Shown in pieces: positions 47,001 to 58,579 of a DNA stretch of 64,000 nt (positions within the stretch are counted from its first letter, which is position 1; every line of letters starts with the position of its first letter). The stretch comes from Desmodesmus armatus (Eukaryota > Chlorophyta > Chlorophyceae > Sphaeropleales > Scenedesmaceae), in assembly GCA_007449985.2 (NCBI GenBank), contig VIIQ02000169.1, forward strand, positions 1-64,000. Direction: 5' to 3'. The position numbers and the translations under genes were made by a program. The notes beneath the pieces were generated by a model. That model was not told the origin of the DNA and did no database searches. It saw only the letters and a program-made list of their open reading frames with translations.

Positions 47001-47630
47001 CCTTATGCAGATCTGACACGGAGAGGTGTGAGCCTCAATAAAGAACAAGCACCATTGTACTAATGCGAGCAGGTGCCCTTTTGACAGGTCAGGCATGAGG
47101 CACTTCAGACTGAATCCATGAGCATGCATTACCTGGCCGGGTTTGCTGAAGGCCTTGGCCAGCTGCTCAGCATCGACAGAACCTACACACACAGCAGCAG
47201 CAGCCAGGACCGGCATCAGTGGGCTGCACTGGTTCTTGCACTACTCTTGTTGACAAGACTTGCATGAAGCAGACCCCACAACAGCAGCTTGCAGCTGCCT
47301 TCCTGGAATGCGCGCATGCAGGGTCAGGATCAAGGGGCTGCAGCGCTTCAGCCTGCCCTGCCATTGAACCTCACCTGCATCTCCTACTAGCTTCTGCACT
47401 GCGTCTGCATCACCGTACACCTTGGCTCCCTCTAGTAGGGCCTGCATGGAGGTGTGGTAGGGTCAGCACACCATCCAACTGCTGGCAGCATCCTGCAACT
47501 GGGGGGCAATGCAGGGGCTTGCCTGCGAGTCCACGCCATCTGCGTTGCCTCCCAGCTCAAACAAGAGAGAAAACTCCCTGGGATGCTGCTTGCGGAGGCG
47601 GTCCGCATCCTTGATGGCAACGCGAGGCAT
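44078..47630 (-). CDS. Zinc-dependent alcohol dehydrogenase, cinnamyl-alcohol/aldehyde-reductase type (copy 2)
   Basis: Ten exons: 47630-47523, 47441-47375, 47182-47133, 46797-46589, 46262-46035, 45755-45569, 45314-45209, 44889-44720, 44475-44404, 44179-44078; 432 aa, the same length as copy 1. Zinc ligands AGMCHSDLH and GHEIVG, structural site [16 protein letters not shown], and [11 protein letters not shown] are intact. Intron 1 starts with GC (CAG|GCAAGC, otherwise a good donor). Compared with copy 1 the penultimate coding part is split by a phase-0 intron after LVLSGSL. The substrate-side residues differ ([14 protein letters not shown] against [15 protein letters not shown]), so substrate preference may have shifted. 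Confidence 0.9.
45125..45154. repeat. Perfect 12-bp hairpin in intron 7 of dehydrogenase 2
   Basis: CTGTCCACCCCA (45125-45136), a 6-nt spacer GCATGT and TGGGGTGGACAG (45143-45154) form a perfect stem. The role is unknown; it could be a remnant of a small foldback element. Confidence 0.7.
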
Positions 47631-48412
47631 GGCGGGGGCTGCGACAGACCGTTGACAAGCGAAGTATGTGTGATAGAAGTGGATGGAGTGCGAAGATAGT
47701 GTGCAGAAGAAGCGCTGCTTTGTTGATAAATTGATGTTTGTGTGGTAGTAAGACACTCGTAACCGGCGCTTGATTACGAACCGCGTGACGTCACGGGCGG
47801 CAGTTGCGACACAAACATTCTGAGGAGCCTTGAAACACCTCACAAAACATGTTCAGCAAGGAAAATGCATGTGTTACAAGAAGTGGGTCTGCATGTGCTG
47901 CCAGGCACAGAACACTGACCATTCAGGGCGCTGACATGCCACCAGCAATGGGAGGAAGTGAGGCAAACGCACAAGCAAGCAGCAGCACAGCACAAGTCTG
48001 TGCTTTGTTCCGCGGACCCTGGACAGTCGCCCAGATACAAGACAATGCACTAAGCTGATCGTGACACAACAGCATGCGCGGCTGTTGCCAGGCCTGCAAG
48101 TTCTCCCCCAGGACAGTACCAAGGACATCACCGTACACGCTCGCTGAGCGCACTGAGTGCACACTTGCTATAAACCAAATGACAGTGTCATCTCAGAACA
48201 GCTCAAGACCTAGGCAAGGTTTGGTTGTGCTGAGTTTGTGCGCCAGCACCAGTCTCTCACACGCAACGCACAACTGCACGACCGATCATCAGGCAGTCAA
48301 TTTTTTTGAAACACAGGACAACTCAGCACTCGGCCGCAACTCACACTTGGATACATCATCTATGTGACTAACCTCACAGAGCCAGGCCCAAAAGAACCGA
48401 ACAACTGCTGTT
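47631..48412. other. Intergenic region between dehydrogenases 2 and 3
   Basis: This contains the promoter of copy 2 and the 3' flank of copy 3. TGACGTCA is at 47786-47793, about 156 bp 5' of the copy-2 ATG. No gene was seen. Confidence 0.5.
47786..47793. promoter_or_regulatory. TGACGTCA (bZIP/CRE-like) upstream of dehydrogenase 2
   Basis: A full palindromic TGACGTCA about 156 bp upstream of the start codon, in a position similar to the sites before dehydrogenase 1 and exonuclease-like paralogue C. Confidence 0.4.
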
Positions 48413-51400
48413 TCACATGACCAGGCTCTTGTTGATATCAATGACAAAGCGGAACTTGACATCTCCCTTCTCCATGCGCTTCATGGCCTCGTTCACGTAG
48501 TCAATGTCAATCACCTGCAGCAACAAATATGCACAAACAACAAACTTCAAGTGCGCACGCACAGACTTTCTTTCGGCGCCATACTGCAGACAGAACACAA
48601 TCGGTGCCATACTGCAGACCCAACACAAGCACATCACCTGAAGGCCTGTGCAGAAAATGGCAGGCAGGCAGGCTGCCAGCAAAGCATCATGTCGGCTGAG
48701 GCCGAATGTACAACCACTGGAGGTACATAACGTCATGACGATGATCAGTGCATGTGAGTGTTGTATATTGAATCTCACCTCCACCTCTGCATGGATGCCG
48801 TGCTGCCCGCAGAAGTCCAGCATCTCCTGTGTCATCTTCAGGTTGCCGATCACGCTGCCTGCAAAGGTCAGGTTCCTGCAGCAAACACCACCAGCACACA
48901 CAACCTCAGTGATTACTGCCGCTGTTGCTGTGACAGATTTCAAGACACGGTGAAACGCCCTGACGGGAGCCGGCGAGGCTCACAGGCTGCCACAGTCGTA
49001 GAATGCATATGGAATTCACACACTGCTCAAGCAAGGCCCGCACCGCAACAGCTGCGTGCCAAGCATGCACTGTCCGGCAGCCGTATTAGGCAAGCGGTGC
49101 AATGCAGTTCGGCACTTCTTGGCATGCGCATGCTGCCCACCTCAAGCCAAGCCTAGACATGCGCGGCTGTCTGCCCCTCCACTACTTGTTTTGCCACCCA
49201 GTCCCAGAAGGCTGCTCATATGCTGTCACCGTTCTGTAAGAGCCTACGCGCCACTGTGAAGCTGCTGCACCTACTTGAGCACCATGGAGAAGTGGTCCAC
49301 CTCAGGCTTTGAGGGAGGCAGTCCCACCATCACCAGCTTGCCACGGGGGGCCAGCAGGGCCAGCAGGGCGTTGAGGTCATGCTTGGCTGACACAGTGTCG
49401 ATGATGGCGTCAAGGGTGCCTGAGATAATCACAAAATGGCGCGCACAAAGGTAACATAGGGTGTTCGTTTCCAGAAGGTCAGCGACTTGACTTGGAAGCA
49501 TGCCGTGATATCAAAGCGATGCGGAAGGATTACAAGAACAGCCCTGGCTGCACCAGAGGTTACTGCATAATGTCAGGGCTGGACACAATTGCTGTACAGA
49601 CAAAGCGGGGAAGTGCCAGCGACCCATGCAGCAAGTGCGATGTGAAGGCTGGCGCCATGGTGCACGACGGTGCCCGTGAGCCGCACCTGCAAACTTCTTC
49701 ATCTCCTCCTCATCTCCTGATGGGATGACAGCCTTGGCACCCATCTTCTTTGCCTGCGCCTCCTTGTTCCTGTTGCGGCTGATCACATACACCTGCGCAG
49801 GAACACACGCAGCAACATCAACACGGTACACATGCAAGGCTGGGTGAGCCCTTTGAGTCTGTACTGCTGAGCTTGTTGGACCAGCAAAGTCTGAGCCTGG
49901 CACGCACTGGCGCCAATTGCTGCGTCCATGCGCCCGGTGCTGTTGTGCACTTATGAGCTCGCGCTGACCATTCGTATGTGGCCACCTGCTGCTTTGGATT
50001 TGATTATGCTCTGCTAAAGGACTCATGCAGTTGCAGAAAAAGCATCAGCCTTGCACCCTCAGGGCACCCACCTCGCAGCCGAAAGCCACTCCAAACTTGA
50101 CTGCCATGTGTCCCAGGCCGCCCAGCCCCACCACGCCAACCTTCTTGCCGGGCTTGTCAAAGCCGTGGTCCTTGTAGGGTGCGTAGGTGGTGATGCCGGC
50201 GCACAGCAGCGGGGCAACACCGGCCAGGTTCAGATTGGAAGGGATGGTGTAGGTGTGCCTGCGCGGTGACAACCATGTTACAGGCCAGGCTATGATGTTT
50301 CCAGTTGACCAAGGCTCACAGCGCAGAGGCAGCCGAGTTTCATGTCGCCATACCTTCTGCTGTCAACGTACCTTGTCATATGAATCAGATGGCAATTCAC
50401 GTGGTAGACAGCTCAATGGATGTATCGGACTTTTGAGGCTAGCACATGTTGATGCAGCAATGTCTACAGCAGCTGATGGCACTGATGGCGTCAGGCTGTG
50501 ACGTCATCAGCGCCAGCAACTGCCGCACACACTGCATCAGCATCAATGTCAGTCCCTGGCATCCAACACCTATCGCTGCTGAGTAACCAACTTACTGCAC
50601 ACTCCCTGCGCCCCTTGCAGCTGCAAGGCAAAGTCGGAGCGCAACGCCACCCCCTTGGCTCACTTGCTAGCGCTGAAGGTTTCACTCTATCACGCAGACC
50701 TTCCACTGAGCTGCACCGTGTTCAGTATACTATGAACTGCTTCTCTGCTGGTACAGCTGATAGGACACTCACGTCTCATTCGACACGATGTGTGTGGAGT
50801 AGCCACCCTGTGCTGGTAGCCCATCATAGTGCTCGCTGTTGTAGGTGTACACCAGCTTGGGGCAGAAGATCTGCTCTCCCTTCTGGCACATGCTGCATGT
50901 GCGGCAGGTGTCCACAAACACTCCGATACCAGCACGGTCTCCTGGCTTGAACTTCGTGACCTCGGCGCCCACCTCTGTCACAATGCCCACAATCTCATGC
51001 CTGCATGGTGAGCGGCGTGCAGGACAGCAAAGCACAGCATGCGCCACACCATCGGCAATCAGCACGGAAAAGTCCAGCCATATAGCAGCAGCACGCATGC
51101 AGCATGTTGGCTTTCTATGTAGCGCTGTGCTGTGCGGGAAGGAGACCATAGGACGGCAGAGACGTCTGCTGCTCTAGGCACAGCTGCCTGTGCCAATTGC
51201 GGCTGCGGGTAGCATGCCGTGCTGCTGACGCAAATTCAGGACGCAAGCAGACCATACTGGCTGAGTGTTTCTGCCCAGCTACCTGCACAGGGCTTCTGAG
51301 GACTGACCACAACTGATTCAGCACTCACCCTGGCACCACTGGGTACTTTGCTGGCCCCCAGTCCCCGTTGATGGTGTGCAGGTCGCTGTGGCACATGCCT

Positions 51401-52099
51401 GCGTGGGTGATCTTGATGAACACATCCTTGGGGCCCAGCGCACGCCGCGTGAACTTGTAGGGGGCCAGCACGGCACCAGAGTCGCGCGCAGCCCAGCCCA
51501 GCGTGTTGGCGTCTGCTGTGCCATCAACACCATCAAGCTGTGGCAGCAGCACAGACCACGTGCACACAATCAGACGCTTTGTACTCTACGTGTGGGCCAG
51601 CACACAGCCATGATTGAGTCACCTGGGCACCGAGTACCAGGTACAGCAGTCAGCTGCTGAAGGAGCGAGCCCTGAGCGCACCTGGCATTGTTTGGCAAAG
51701 GCCTTGGCCAAATCCTCGAAGGCCACACTATCTGCAGGCAGACAACAGCGTCAGGATGATCGGCAAGGCATAGTAACCACCCTTTGTAACCACACAATGC
51801 CTGGCAAGTGACTCAGTGCCCACTCCACGCTATGCATGCGCACCTCCACTGCTCACAAGCTTGTCTACAGCACCCGCATCTCCGTAAGTAGCTGCTGCCT
51901 TCGCCAGAGCCTGCAGAGGGTGCGATGACAGCTATTTAGCAGATCTGTGCTGCACTCATCATCATGGGGTGCCGCACCGGTGCGGAGGGCCGACCTCAGA
52001 CTCCACAGCTGCTCCACCAAGTTCCTGCAGGAGGGAGAACTCTCGTGGATACTTCTTTCGGCTTGCTGCGTCCACACCGACAACATTCACCCTCGGCAT
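48413..52099 (-). CDS. Zinc-dependent alcohol dehydrogenase, cinnamyl-alcohol/aldehyde-reductase type (copy 3)
   Basis: Ten exons: 52099-51995, 51910-51844, 51731-51682, 51537-51329, 51000-50773, 50258-50072, 49792-49687, 49419-49275, 48875-48779, 48514-48413; 431 aa. All zinc ligands ([31 protein letters not shown]) and [11 protein letters not shown] are present. The N-terminal extension is the most diverged of the three ([20 protein letters not shown]). Intron 1 has a normal GT donor (GAG|GTCGGC), where copies 1 and 2 have GC. The late intron is phase 2 after SMVLK, eight codons from the copy-2 intron and absent in copy 1. Exon 4, with the catalytic Cys, is almost identical in DNA to that of the other copies. 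Confidence 0.9.
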
Positions 52100-54025
52100 G
52101 CTGAAGGAACTAGCTTGGCTTTATATCAAGCTTTGATTGCGTTGATGCGAGCAGTAATAGTTCTGGTATAACACGGTCTTGAGCAATGGAGCAAAGATAC
52201 TTCCAGTTGGTGTGCAAGGGTATGGTAGCCGAATGGGACCACTGATGCTGCGGCTTACACCGCGAAGCAAGCGGCATAGCCTCATGAAGCACATTTGAAA
52301 CGTTAGACTGCAAATTCTGCCGCATGCCGTAAGCTGTCTTCGATTGATAACACCACACTGCAGTGCCAGCTGACATGTCAGCCAGCCTGTACAGGACCAA
52401 GCCTACTCTTCATGTGCTTCCTTATCTAAAAGCCTACTCTTCACGTGCTTCCTTTCTGGGATTGTGACATGACAGCAGTTGAGGTGATTTGCGAAAAGTA
52501 TTCTCAGCCACTGTTGGCTGTCTCCTGCTGGCCCAACTGACTGGCCTCTGTTCTTCACACCAGGCAGTCACTCAACAGTGAGTGATTGTGCGCCTTCATG
52601 AATATTGTAGCTGAGGCGTTACAGCAAACTACAAAGGAATAATGCAACTGCCATGAATGTGGCCAACCCTCCTGACCGTTTTCGACAAAACACACTCCAC
52701 GACTGCCACTGCACCACTGTGGCCAGCACATGCTGCAGCACACATTATACAGGCGCTGGGAGGCAGTGCTTGTAGCAATTGGGCTCAAGACTGCAGCTCA
52801 ACTGTCGCCACAGCAGCACTGCCAAGCGAGGCAAGCATTGGTTAGGACTTTGCATTTTGGCAACAGACTAGCTTTGCTCAAGGCCTCAGCACCGTGCCAG
52901 GGGCAGATGCGTCACATATGATGTGTGTCAGTACTGTCATCACACATAAGCACCAACGTACAGTGTGCGCTCACAGTACCGCCGTCAAGCAGAAAGTGCA
53001 ACTTATGTGGTTCAGCCAACATGCAAGCGCCATGACCCAGGGAGTGCCAAGGGCAGATGCACCCAGGTACACAGACGACAAAAGAGCATGCAACAGAGCA
53101 GGCGTGCTGCCGTGTCAAGCTGCTAGTTAGCACCAGCGCAGCAAAAGTCTGGGGTGCAGAGCTAGTCAGTCGGGTGAGTGGAAAAGCACTATACCCATGT
53201 GCATGTGCTGAACGAGTCAAGTCAAGCTGGCGGCCCCTCCTGCAACACATAACCTGCTGGCAAGCCGTGCTGGAGCCAAAAACCCACTTGTCAGCGAGAT
53301 AAACCATCAGCCATTGTCTGTCTGACCTGTCTGACTCAAAACAAGGACACGCCACTGCAAGACTACCTCACAACCACATGGCGCCTGCTGCTATGCTGAT
53401 TCAATCATGACAGCCATGCCGCAAACAGGCAAGTAATGGTCAACACTGTGCATTCGTTGATGCTGCACACTGCTGGCAAAACCGGGATCGCAGTGCTGCA
53501 TCATGAGTTTGGCTGACATGTGACTGCACATGCTCGAATGGCGGGTGACAGGCACACACACATGTGCATCCATCATGCAGAAAATGATCCCAGCAGTTTC
53601 AGTTGGCCTGAAGCTATCTGTTTCTGCCGGTACAGTGGCGACATACACTCACACCGTGATGCGCACTTATCTGAGAACAACATGCATGGTGCACCCCTTA
53701 CTGCAATACCCCACTGCGATCCAGTGCAACCTGCCTATACCGTAGCTGCGGCACACCTAGCTGTGCACATCCACCTTGGACCCTGACTGGTGGCCAGCTA
53801 TACCCACCCAACAGGGCGCCATATGTGCAGTGCTGGCAATAACCACCACACCACCCATCCGCCAACTGCAGAGCTGAACGGGCAAAAAAATGGGCTGCTG
53901 TTCAGCCAGCGAATCATAGCAGACATTGTAGCACAACCATGCACCTACTGCACCATCACACCAGCCAGCCTGGCTGCTAGCCTGCTGCAGTGACAATGTG
54001 CCACTAGGCAGTGCCCCTGACAGGT
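52100..54025. other. Intergenic region, no supported gene
   Basis: 1.9 kb between the start of dehydrogenase 3 and the 3' end of the Gln/His-rich gene. Short ORFs only, with no motif. No TGACGTCA site was noticed upstream of dehydrogenase 3, unlike the other two copies. Confidence 0.5.
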
Positions 54026-54363
54026 TCAGATACCGTCTGCCTGCTGCTGCTGCTGCTGCTGCTGCCACAGCTTTGCATTTTCTGCCAGAATCGCCTCCAG
54101 ATCTGCTGGTGGGATGGAGTTGTTCTCCTCCTCCTCTTCTGTTGTGCCGTACTCTGAGTAAGCGTCCTCAAAGTCAGAAGAACCCTCAGACTGCTCAAAG
54201 TCCTCACTGTCTCCTTCACTTCCTGAGCCTTCACTGTCCTCTTCCATCAGGCCCTGCCTGTCGGCCAAGCCTGCCAGCTGCAGCACCTGCTCTTCCATAG
54301 CGCCAGACAGCTGCATGCTGTGCAGAAGGCTGCCATGGGGGTTGGCAACAGGTTCTGACCCGC

Positions 54364-54406
<43 letters not shown>

Positions 54407-55282
54407 GTGGTGGTGGTGGTGGTGGTGGTGCTGCTGGTGCTGGTGCTGGCAATGGTGGTGATGATGATGGTGGTGGTAGCGGTCGTGTGCTGACAAGCGA
54501 AGTAAGCAGGGAGGCTGCTGCTGTGCCTCTGTCAGCTGCTGTTCAGCCTCCCGCTGGTGCAGCTGTTGCTCCACACTCACTGGCTGCTGCCCCTGCTGCT
54601 GCACGTGGTGCTGCTGCTGCTGCTGTCGAGGCTCACACAGTTGCTGCTGCTGCTGCTGCTGCTGCTCCTGCTGCTGCTCCTGCTGCTGCTGCTGTGTCTG
54701 ACAGGATGGTTGGGTGCCTGGTGCCGCTTGTGGTGCAAGGGATTGGCTGGACGCACATGCGCCCCATTCAGTGAAGCTGTAGTATGACTGCTGCGGGGTC
54801 AGTGAGTCATCAGCTGCTGTGGTTGTGGCTGTTACAATACTGCTGGGTGTGGCTGCTGTGCTGCTGCACAGCCCAGCCCCCAGGCCTTTTGCTGCGTGGC
54901 TGTCGTCTCCTGAGAGAAGGGTTTGGGACGTCAGATGGAAGGACTGGATGCAACTGCTGGGTGGGCTGTCAGACACGGCTGGCGCAGGTGTGGCTGCTTC
55001 GCACGTATCTTGAAAACCTGCTGCTCGGGACCTGCAAGATGGCTGTGTCTTCGCTCGCAATGCTTCAACTTCCCGCAGATCTTCGAGGCTCACCCGCCCA
55101 CGTTTGCCTGCAAGTGTTGAATTCAATGAGATCAAAGACTTAAAAGTTCGTTTTTTCGGAGGGAATGCACCTGCCACAGCACTGACGCGGGACCAGCAGA
55201 AACGGGCGGGAAACTCACGAAGATGGGGGTGAAGTGACGGGAGGCTTCCACAACCAAACCAAAGTGCCTCTGTAAGTCTCAT
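54026..55282 (-). CDS. Unknown acidic protein with long Gln and His tracts
   Basis: One open frame of 418 codons; I do not recognise the family. A basic segment (KRGRVSLEDLREVEALRAK, about residues 60-78) is followed by a Ser/Thr/Ala-rich part, several poly-Gln blocks, a His-rich tract from CAC/CAT codons, an acidic Ser/Glu/Asp region and a final poly-Gln. This is typical of nuclear regulatory or phase-separating proteins, but that is inference. The first ~55 codons may include an intron: a GTGAGT or GTGCAT donor and a CACTTGCAG acceptor at about 55109 bracket AT-rich sequence before GKRGRV. The true start is therefore uncertain. Confidence 0.55.
54362..54480. repeat. CTG and GGT microsatellites coding for poly-Gln and poly-His
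   Basis: A run of about thirteen CTG triplets passes directly into GGT/GTG and GAT triplets. On the minus strand these give Gln then His runs in the protein at 54026-55282. Confidence 0.85.
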
Positions 55283-55624
55283 ATGTTCTATATGACTGTG
55301 TCAGTGGTTGAACTGTCACGGACTAGCTACTGCACCTGCAGCTGCATGCACACCATCTACCTTGTATGTATGTGTTTGCAAGAGATCGCTGACGTAATTG
55401 AGTTACCTAGAACACATCTTATAAGCCTTATAAATGACAAACGAGCAGATGCCCAGGTTCCTGCGAGCCGTGAAGATGGGGAGTGCGTTACTCCAAGTGA
55501 TGTTGGCGAGGGCCCAAAGAGGAAGCTAAATCGCAGCCATAAGGATTTACACTGCCCATTTTCAACTCAAATTTGCAAAGCAGTGAAGAAGCGCCGTCAC
55601 CGGGAGTTGTGCGCACTCAAATAG
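55283..55624 (+). CDS. Small hypothetical ORF, divergent from the Gln/His-rich gene
   Basis: 113 codons abut the start of the minus-strand gene. The C-terminal 80 residues (from IADVIELPRTHL to KKRRHRELCALK) are hydrophilic and basic and look protein-like. The first 30, rich in Cys, look like untranslated or intronic sequence, and TTTGCAAG near 55375-55382 could be an acceptor. TGACGTAA lies at 55390-55397. It may be the last exon of a small gene or chance. Unrecognised. Confidence 0.25.
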   Translation: MFYMTVSVVELSRTSYCTCSCMHTIYLVCMCLQEIADVIELPRTHLISLINDKRADAQVPASREDGECVTPSDVGEGPKRKLNRSHKDLHCPFSTQICKAVKKRRHRELCALK

Positions 55625-56313
55625 ACCTAGGCAACTGCCAGGCTGGTCTATTCACATTGCTTTCACTTGGCCTAGTGGCACACTTGGACTGACAGAACTC
55701 CACCAGTGCATCGGCAGAGGCAGGATCTGTACTTATGTCGGTTGTTGTTGTCAAGCCTTGAAGGGCTTGATGTTTCTTGATGATCTGCCTTGATGTACCA
55801 GGCCAGGGAGATGACTAAACAAAACTCAGGCTGCCTGCACGGGTAAGTGCATTGTGTGGGGAAAGCTCAAGTATCAACTGTTGGTTATCTCCTGATGGCA
55901 TCATCAAACTGAAATAGCTGCACAACTGGGGGGTGGGCCTGCAAATGTGCAGAGACTTACTAGTGGGTTACATCATGTTCCATCCAGTAGGCATGCGCAT
56001 GCGCATGTCTGGCGTCCTGTCCCCTCAGCCAACCAACCCACACCAAAACCTCAGACAGACAATTATCAAAGCACCTGCTGCAACAAAGTACCTCAACCAC
56101 TATGCTGTCAAGGCGCTCGGCCAAATTTCCAGTAATAGTCTATGCTCTAAGCTCTGGCTTCAAGTTGCCACAACTGGCTTGAACAACGTGGAGTGAACAA
56201 CATGCAACTCCCACAAAACCTCAAGGGGCACCCTGCGGGCCAGCACTATGCCAGCTTGTACAGCCAGCTTCAGCACTCTGAGCGTACATGTTTGTGGCTA
56301 ATCAACCTCCAGG
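55625..56313. other. Intergenic region, nothing seen
   Basis: 3' flank of exonuclease-like paralogue C on the minus strand. A short GCATGCGCATGCGCATG palindromic run lies near 55991. No gene. Confidence 0.5.
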
Positions 56314-58440
56314 CTACTCAGTCTCCAGGCATTTGAGGTGGTGAGTGAGGTCACCATAAAACCAGATAAAGCGCACAGACTCGAGGGCTTCATCGCAAGC
56401 CTCGGCAGCCTCCCTGCCAGCCAGCAGCATGCTGGTTGGGATGTGCTGCAGCTCTCTGTAGCTGTAGTTGAATTCGTACCTGGGAGGGTACTTGAAGCGG
56501 GCATATGGGAAGCGGCCTTTGCTGTGATTTGGTGGATTCAGGCAGTAAGGCTGGCTCACCCATGGGGCGTAGTGCTGCCAATCTATGGCCTTGTGCAGAA
56601 CGGCGGATGTCTCTTGGAATGGCCTCTTCTGGTTGTTGACTAGTGTAGTGATGTCCTCAGAGACATCCTGCATGGACATGAGCAGCAGCTGTGCCAGCCG
56701 CGCTGTGCTGACCGCTGCCTGCAGGGCAGCATCACGGGGGGCAACATGCTGGCGCTGTGGCATTAGCCTAGCATCAATGTGCTCTGGCTGTAGCACGCCA
56801 TCGCGCTGGAGCCGTGGCAGGAGCGAATCGATGATGTCCTGGCGCTGTTGCGGCTGCAGATCACCACTGTGCTGGCGCTGTGGCAGTAGCAGAGCATCAA
56901 GGGCACCTGCACGGCAGCAACCATTGTGCACACAGCAGCACCAGGTGTGAGTGGGAGTGTGTGTGCACATTTGTCAAGCCAGCTGGCCCCTGCTGGTATT
57001 TTCATGACTCCTGACATGGTCACCAGTGCTGACAGGCACATAAAAAGCACAGCCGGTGTGACAGGTGTCGCACCAGGGCACCATGAGCTGCTGCCACAGG
57101 GCAGCTCCATCCCCGCAACCATTGGGGCCCCACAGGGGCCCCACATGGCATTTTTTGAAAAAGCCAAAGAAGAAAAAGAAAGTGGCCTACACACGCACCG
57201 AGTGAGTCACCACGGAGCTCCAAGTCCTCACTGCTGCCCACGCCCTCGGGGTTGTTGAGTGTGTACAGGCCGCAAAGCAACTTGTCCCGCAGAGCGTGTC
57301 CCTCCGGGATATCAAGCACGTCAGAGAGCAGAGGGTGCAGGACCCGTGCCATGACGTACGTGTCAAGGAGCATCCACTCCTGCGGCCAGGAGGAGTGCTG
57401 GTAACCCGTGCTGCTGCTGTTGCCTAGTGCGCTGGGGTCAGCCTTGCCTTGCCTTGTCTTGGCAAGAGGCTCCAGAGCTAACCTCCTGCGCCTGCCTGTG
57501 GTACTGCAAGTGCTGCTGGGGATGGTTGTACTGCCCCCGCTGCTGCTGCCGCTGCCTCCCATCACACTTGCGCTGCTGCTGCTGGGCCCAGCTGTTGCTG
57601 ATGCAGCACGCTGCAGGCACTGCTCCACGTGTTTGAACAGCAGTTCAAACCCCTGGTGGCCCACAATGACTGGGGTTTGTCCTGGCGGGGTGTGGCTGTG
57701 CACAAAGTCCACCAGCTGGTCAAATGCTGCCAGCACATGGACACCCTCAGACAGCACCTCCTCCTTGGACAATCCTGCAGCACAATGCAGTTCAAAATGG
57801 TGCAGGTACTGAAGCGGAGTGCATGCGCACATGGCACACTGCTGGTTATTCTGGCCAGAATACTGCACAGCATGCTGTGCTTCCACGTGGCCACTCTCAT
57901 GGGCCATCAGCCTGCAGATGCTGGATATGCATACTTGTGAGTGCAGGTTTGGCTGCCGCAGTAAAATGGGCTGCCCCTTGGAAGGCTGCAAATTCAAATA
58001 AACACGACATCAAATGTGCTCAATGCGCAAAAACACTCCAGGCTTCAAGCATGCTGCTGGTCACAAGCTCACTGGCAAGAACAGCACATACCTTGCAAGC
58101 GGGAGGGTGTGAATCTATAGCCTGGGTCATGCAGCTTTGGGTTGACCAAAGTGTTGAACAGATCCCCAGAGGCCAGGTCGTATGCTGCCATGGACACGTA
58201 CTCGGTGCCATGTACACTCTTGCAGTTTCTTTGTGTGCATGCAGTAGCGCCAAAGCCAAAGAGGCGCCAGCGGCTCTCTGCAGTGAACCAGGTTGTTGCG
58301 TCCTGCTCAAACTGCAGCTGTTGCTGTAGCTGCTGTTGCTTTGGCGTTGCACGGGCAACAACTCGGCCCTTGAGGGCAGGTCTGCAGGCAACTGCTGGGC
58401 GTTGATATGTGCCACTAGAGTACGCCCTAGCTGTAAGCAT
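56314..58440 (-). CDS. DPD1-like DnaQ-fold protein lacking catalytic acids (paralogue C)
   Basis: Exons 58440-58092, 57774-57199 and 56906-56314 join in phase 1 twice, exactly as in paralogue B; 505 aa. The plastid-like N-terminus is close to that of B (AVACRP and VARAT are shared). ExoI is LFGFGATA, ExoII VIVGHQGFELLF, and the ExoIII region DAALQAAVS, so the catalytic acids are missing. The C-terminal domain keeps WQHYAPWVSQPYCLNPPNH and GRFP. It is longer than B by an inserted Gln/Arg-rich segment in exon 3. It is transcribed opposite to B and lies 32 kb away. Likely a non-catalytic organellar paralogue; function unknown. Confidence 0.75.
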
Positions 58441-58571
58441 GGTGGCAGATGTTGAGTGACTGGCTGAAAAGAATGAAAGAACACGTTTGCTGGGTCTGCG
58501 AACAAGAGATCGAGGCGCATTGAGAAGCGTTCAACGCATTGCACCCGACACCGACGTCGTGCCGACGCAAG

Positions 58572-58579
58572 TGACGTCA
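58572..58579. promoter_or_regulatory. TGACGTCA (bZIP/CRE-like) upstream of exonuclease-like paralogue C
   Basis: A palindromic core about 132 bp 5' of the start codon at 58440. The same core lies upstream of dehydrogenase 2. Confidence 0.4.
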
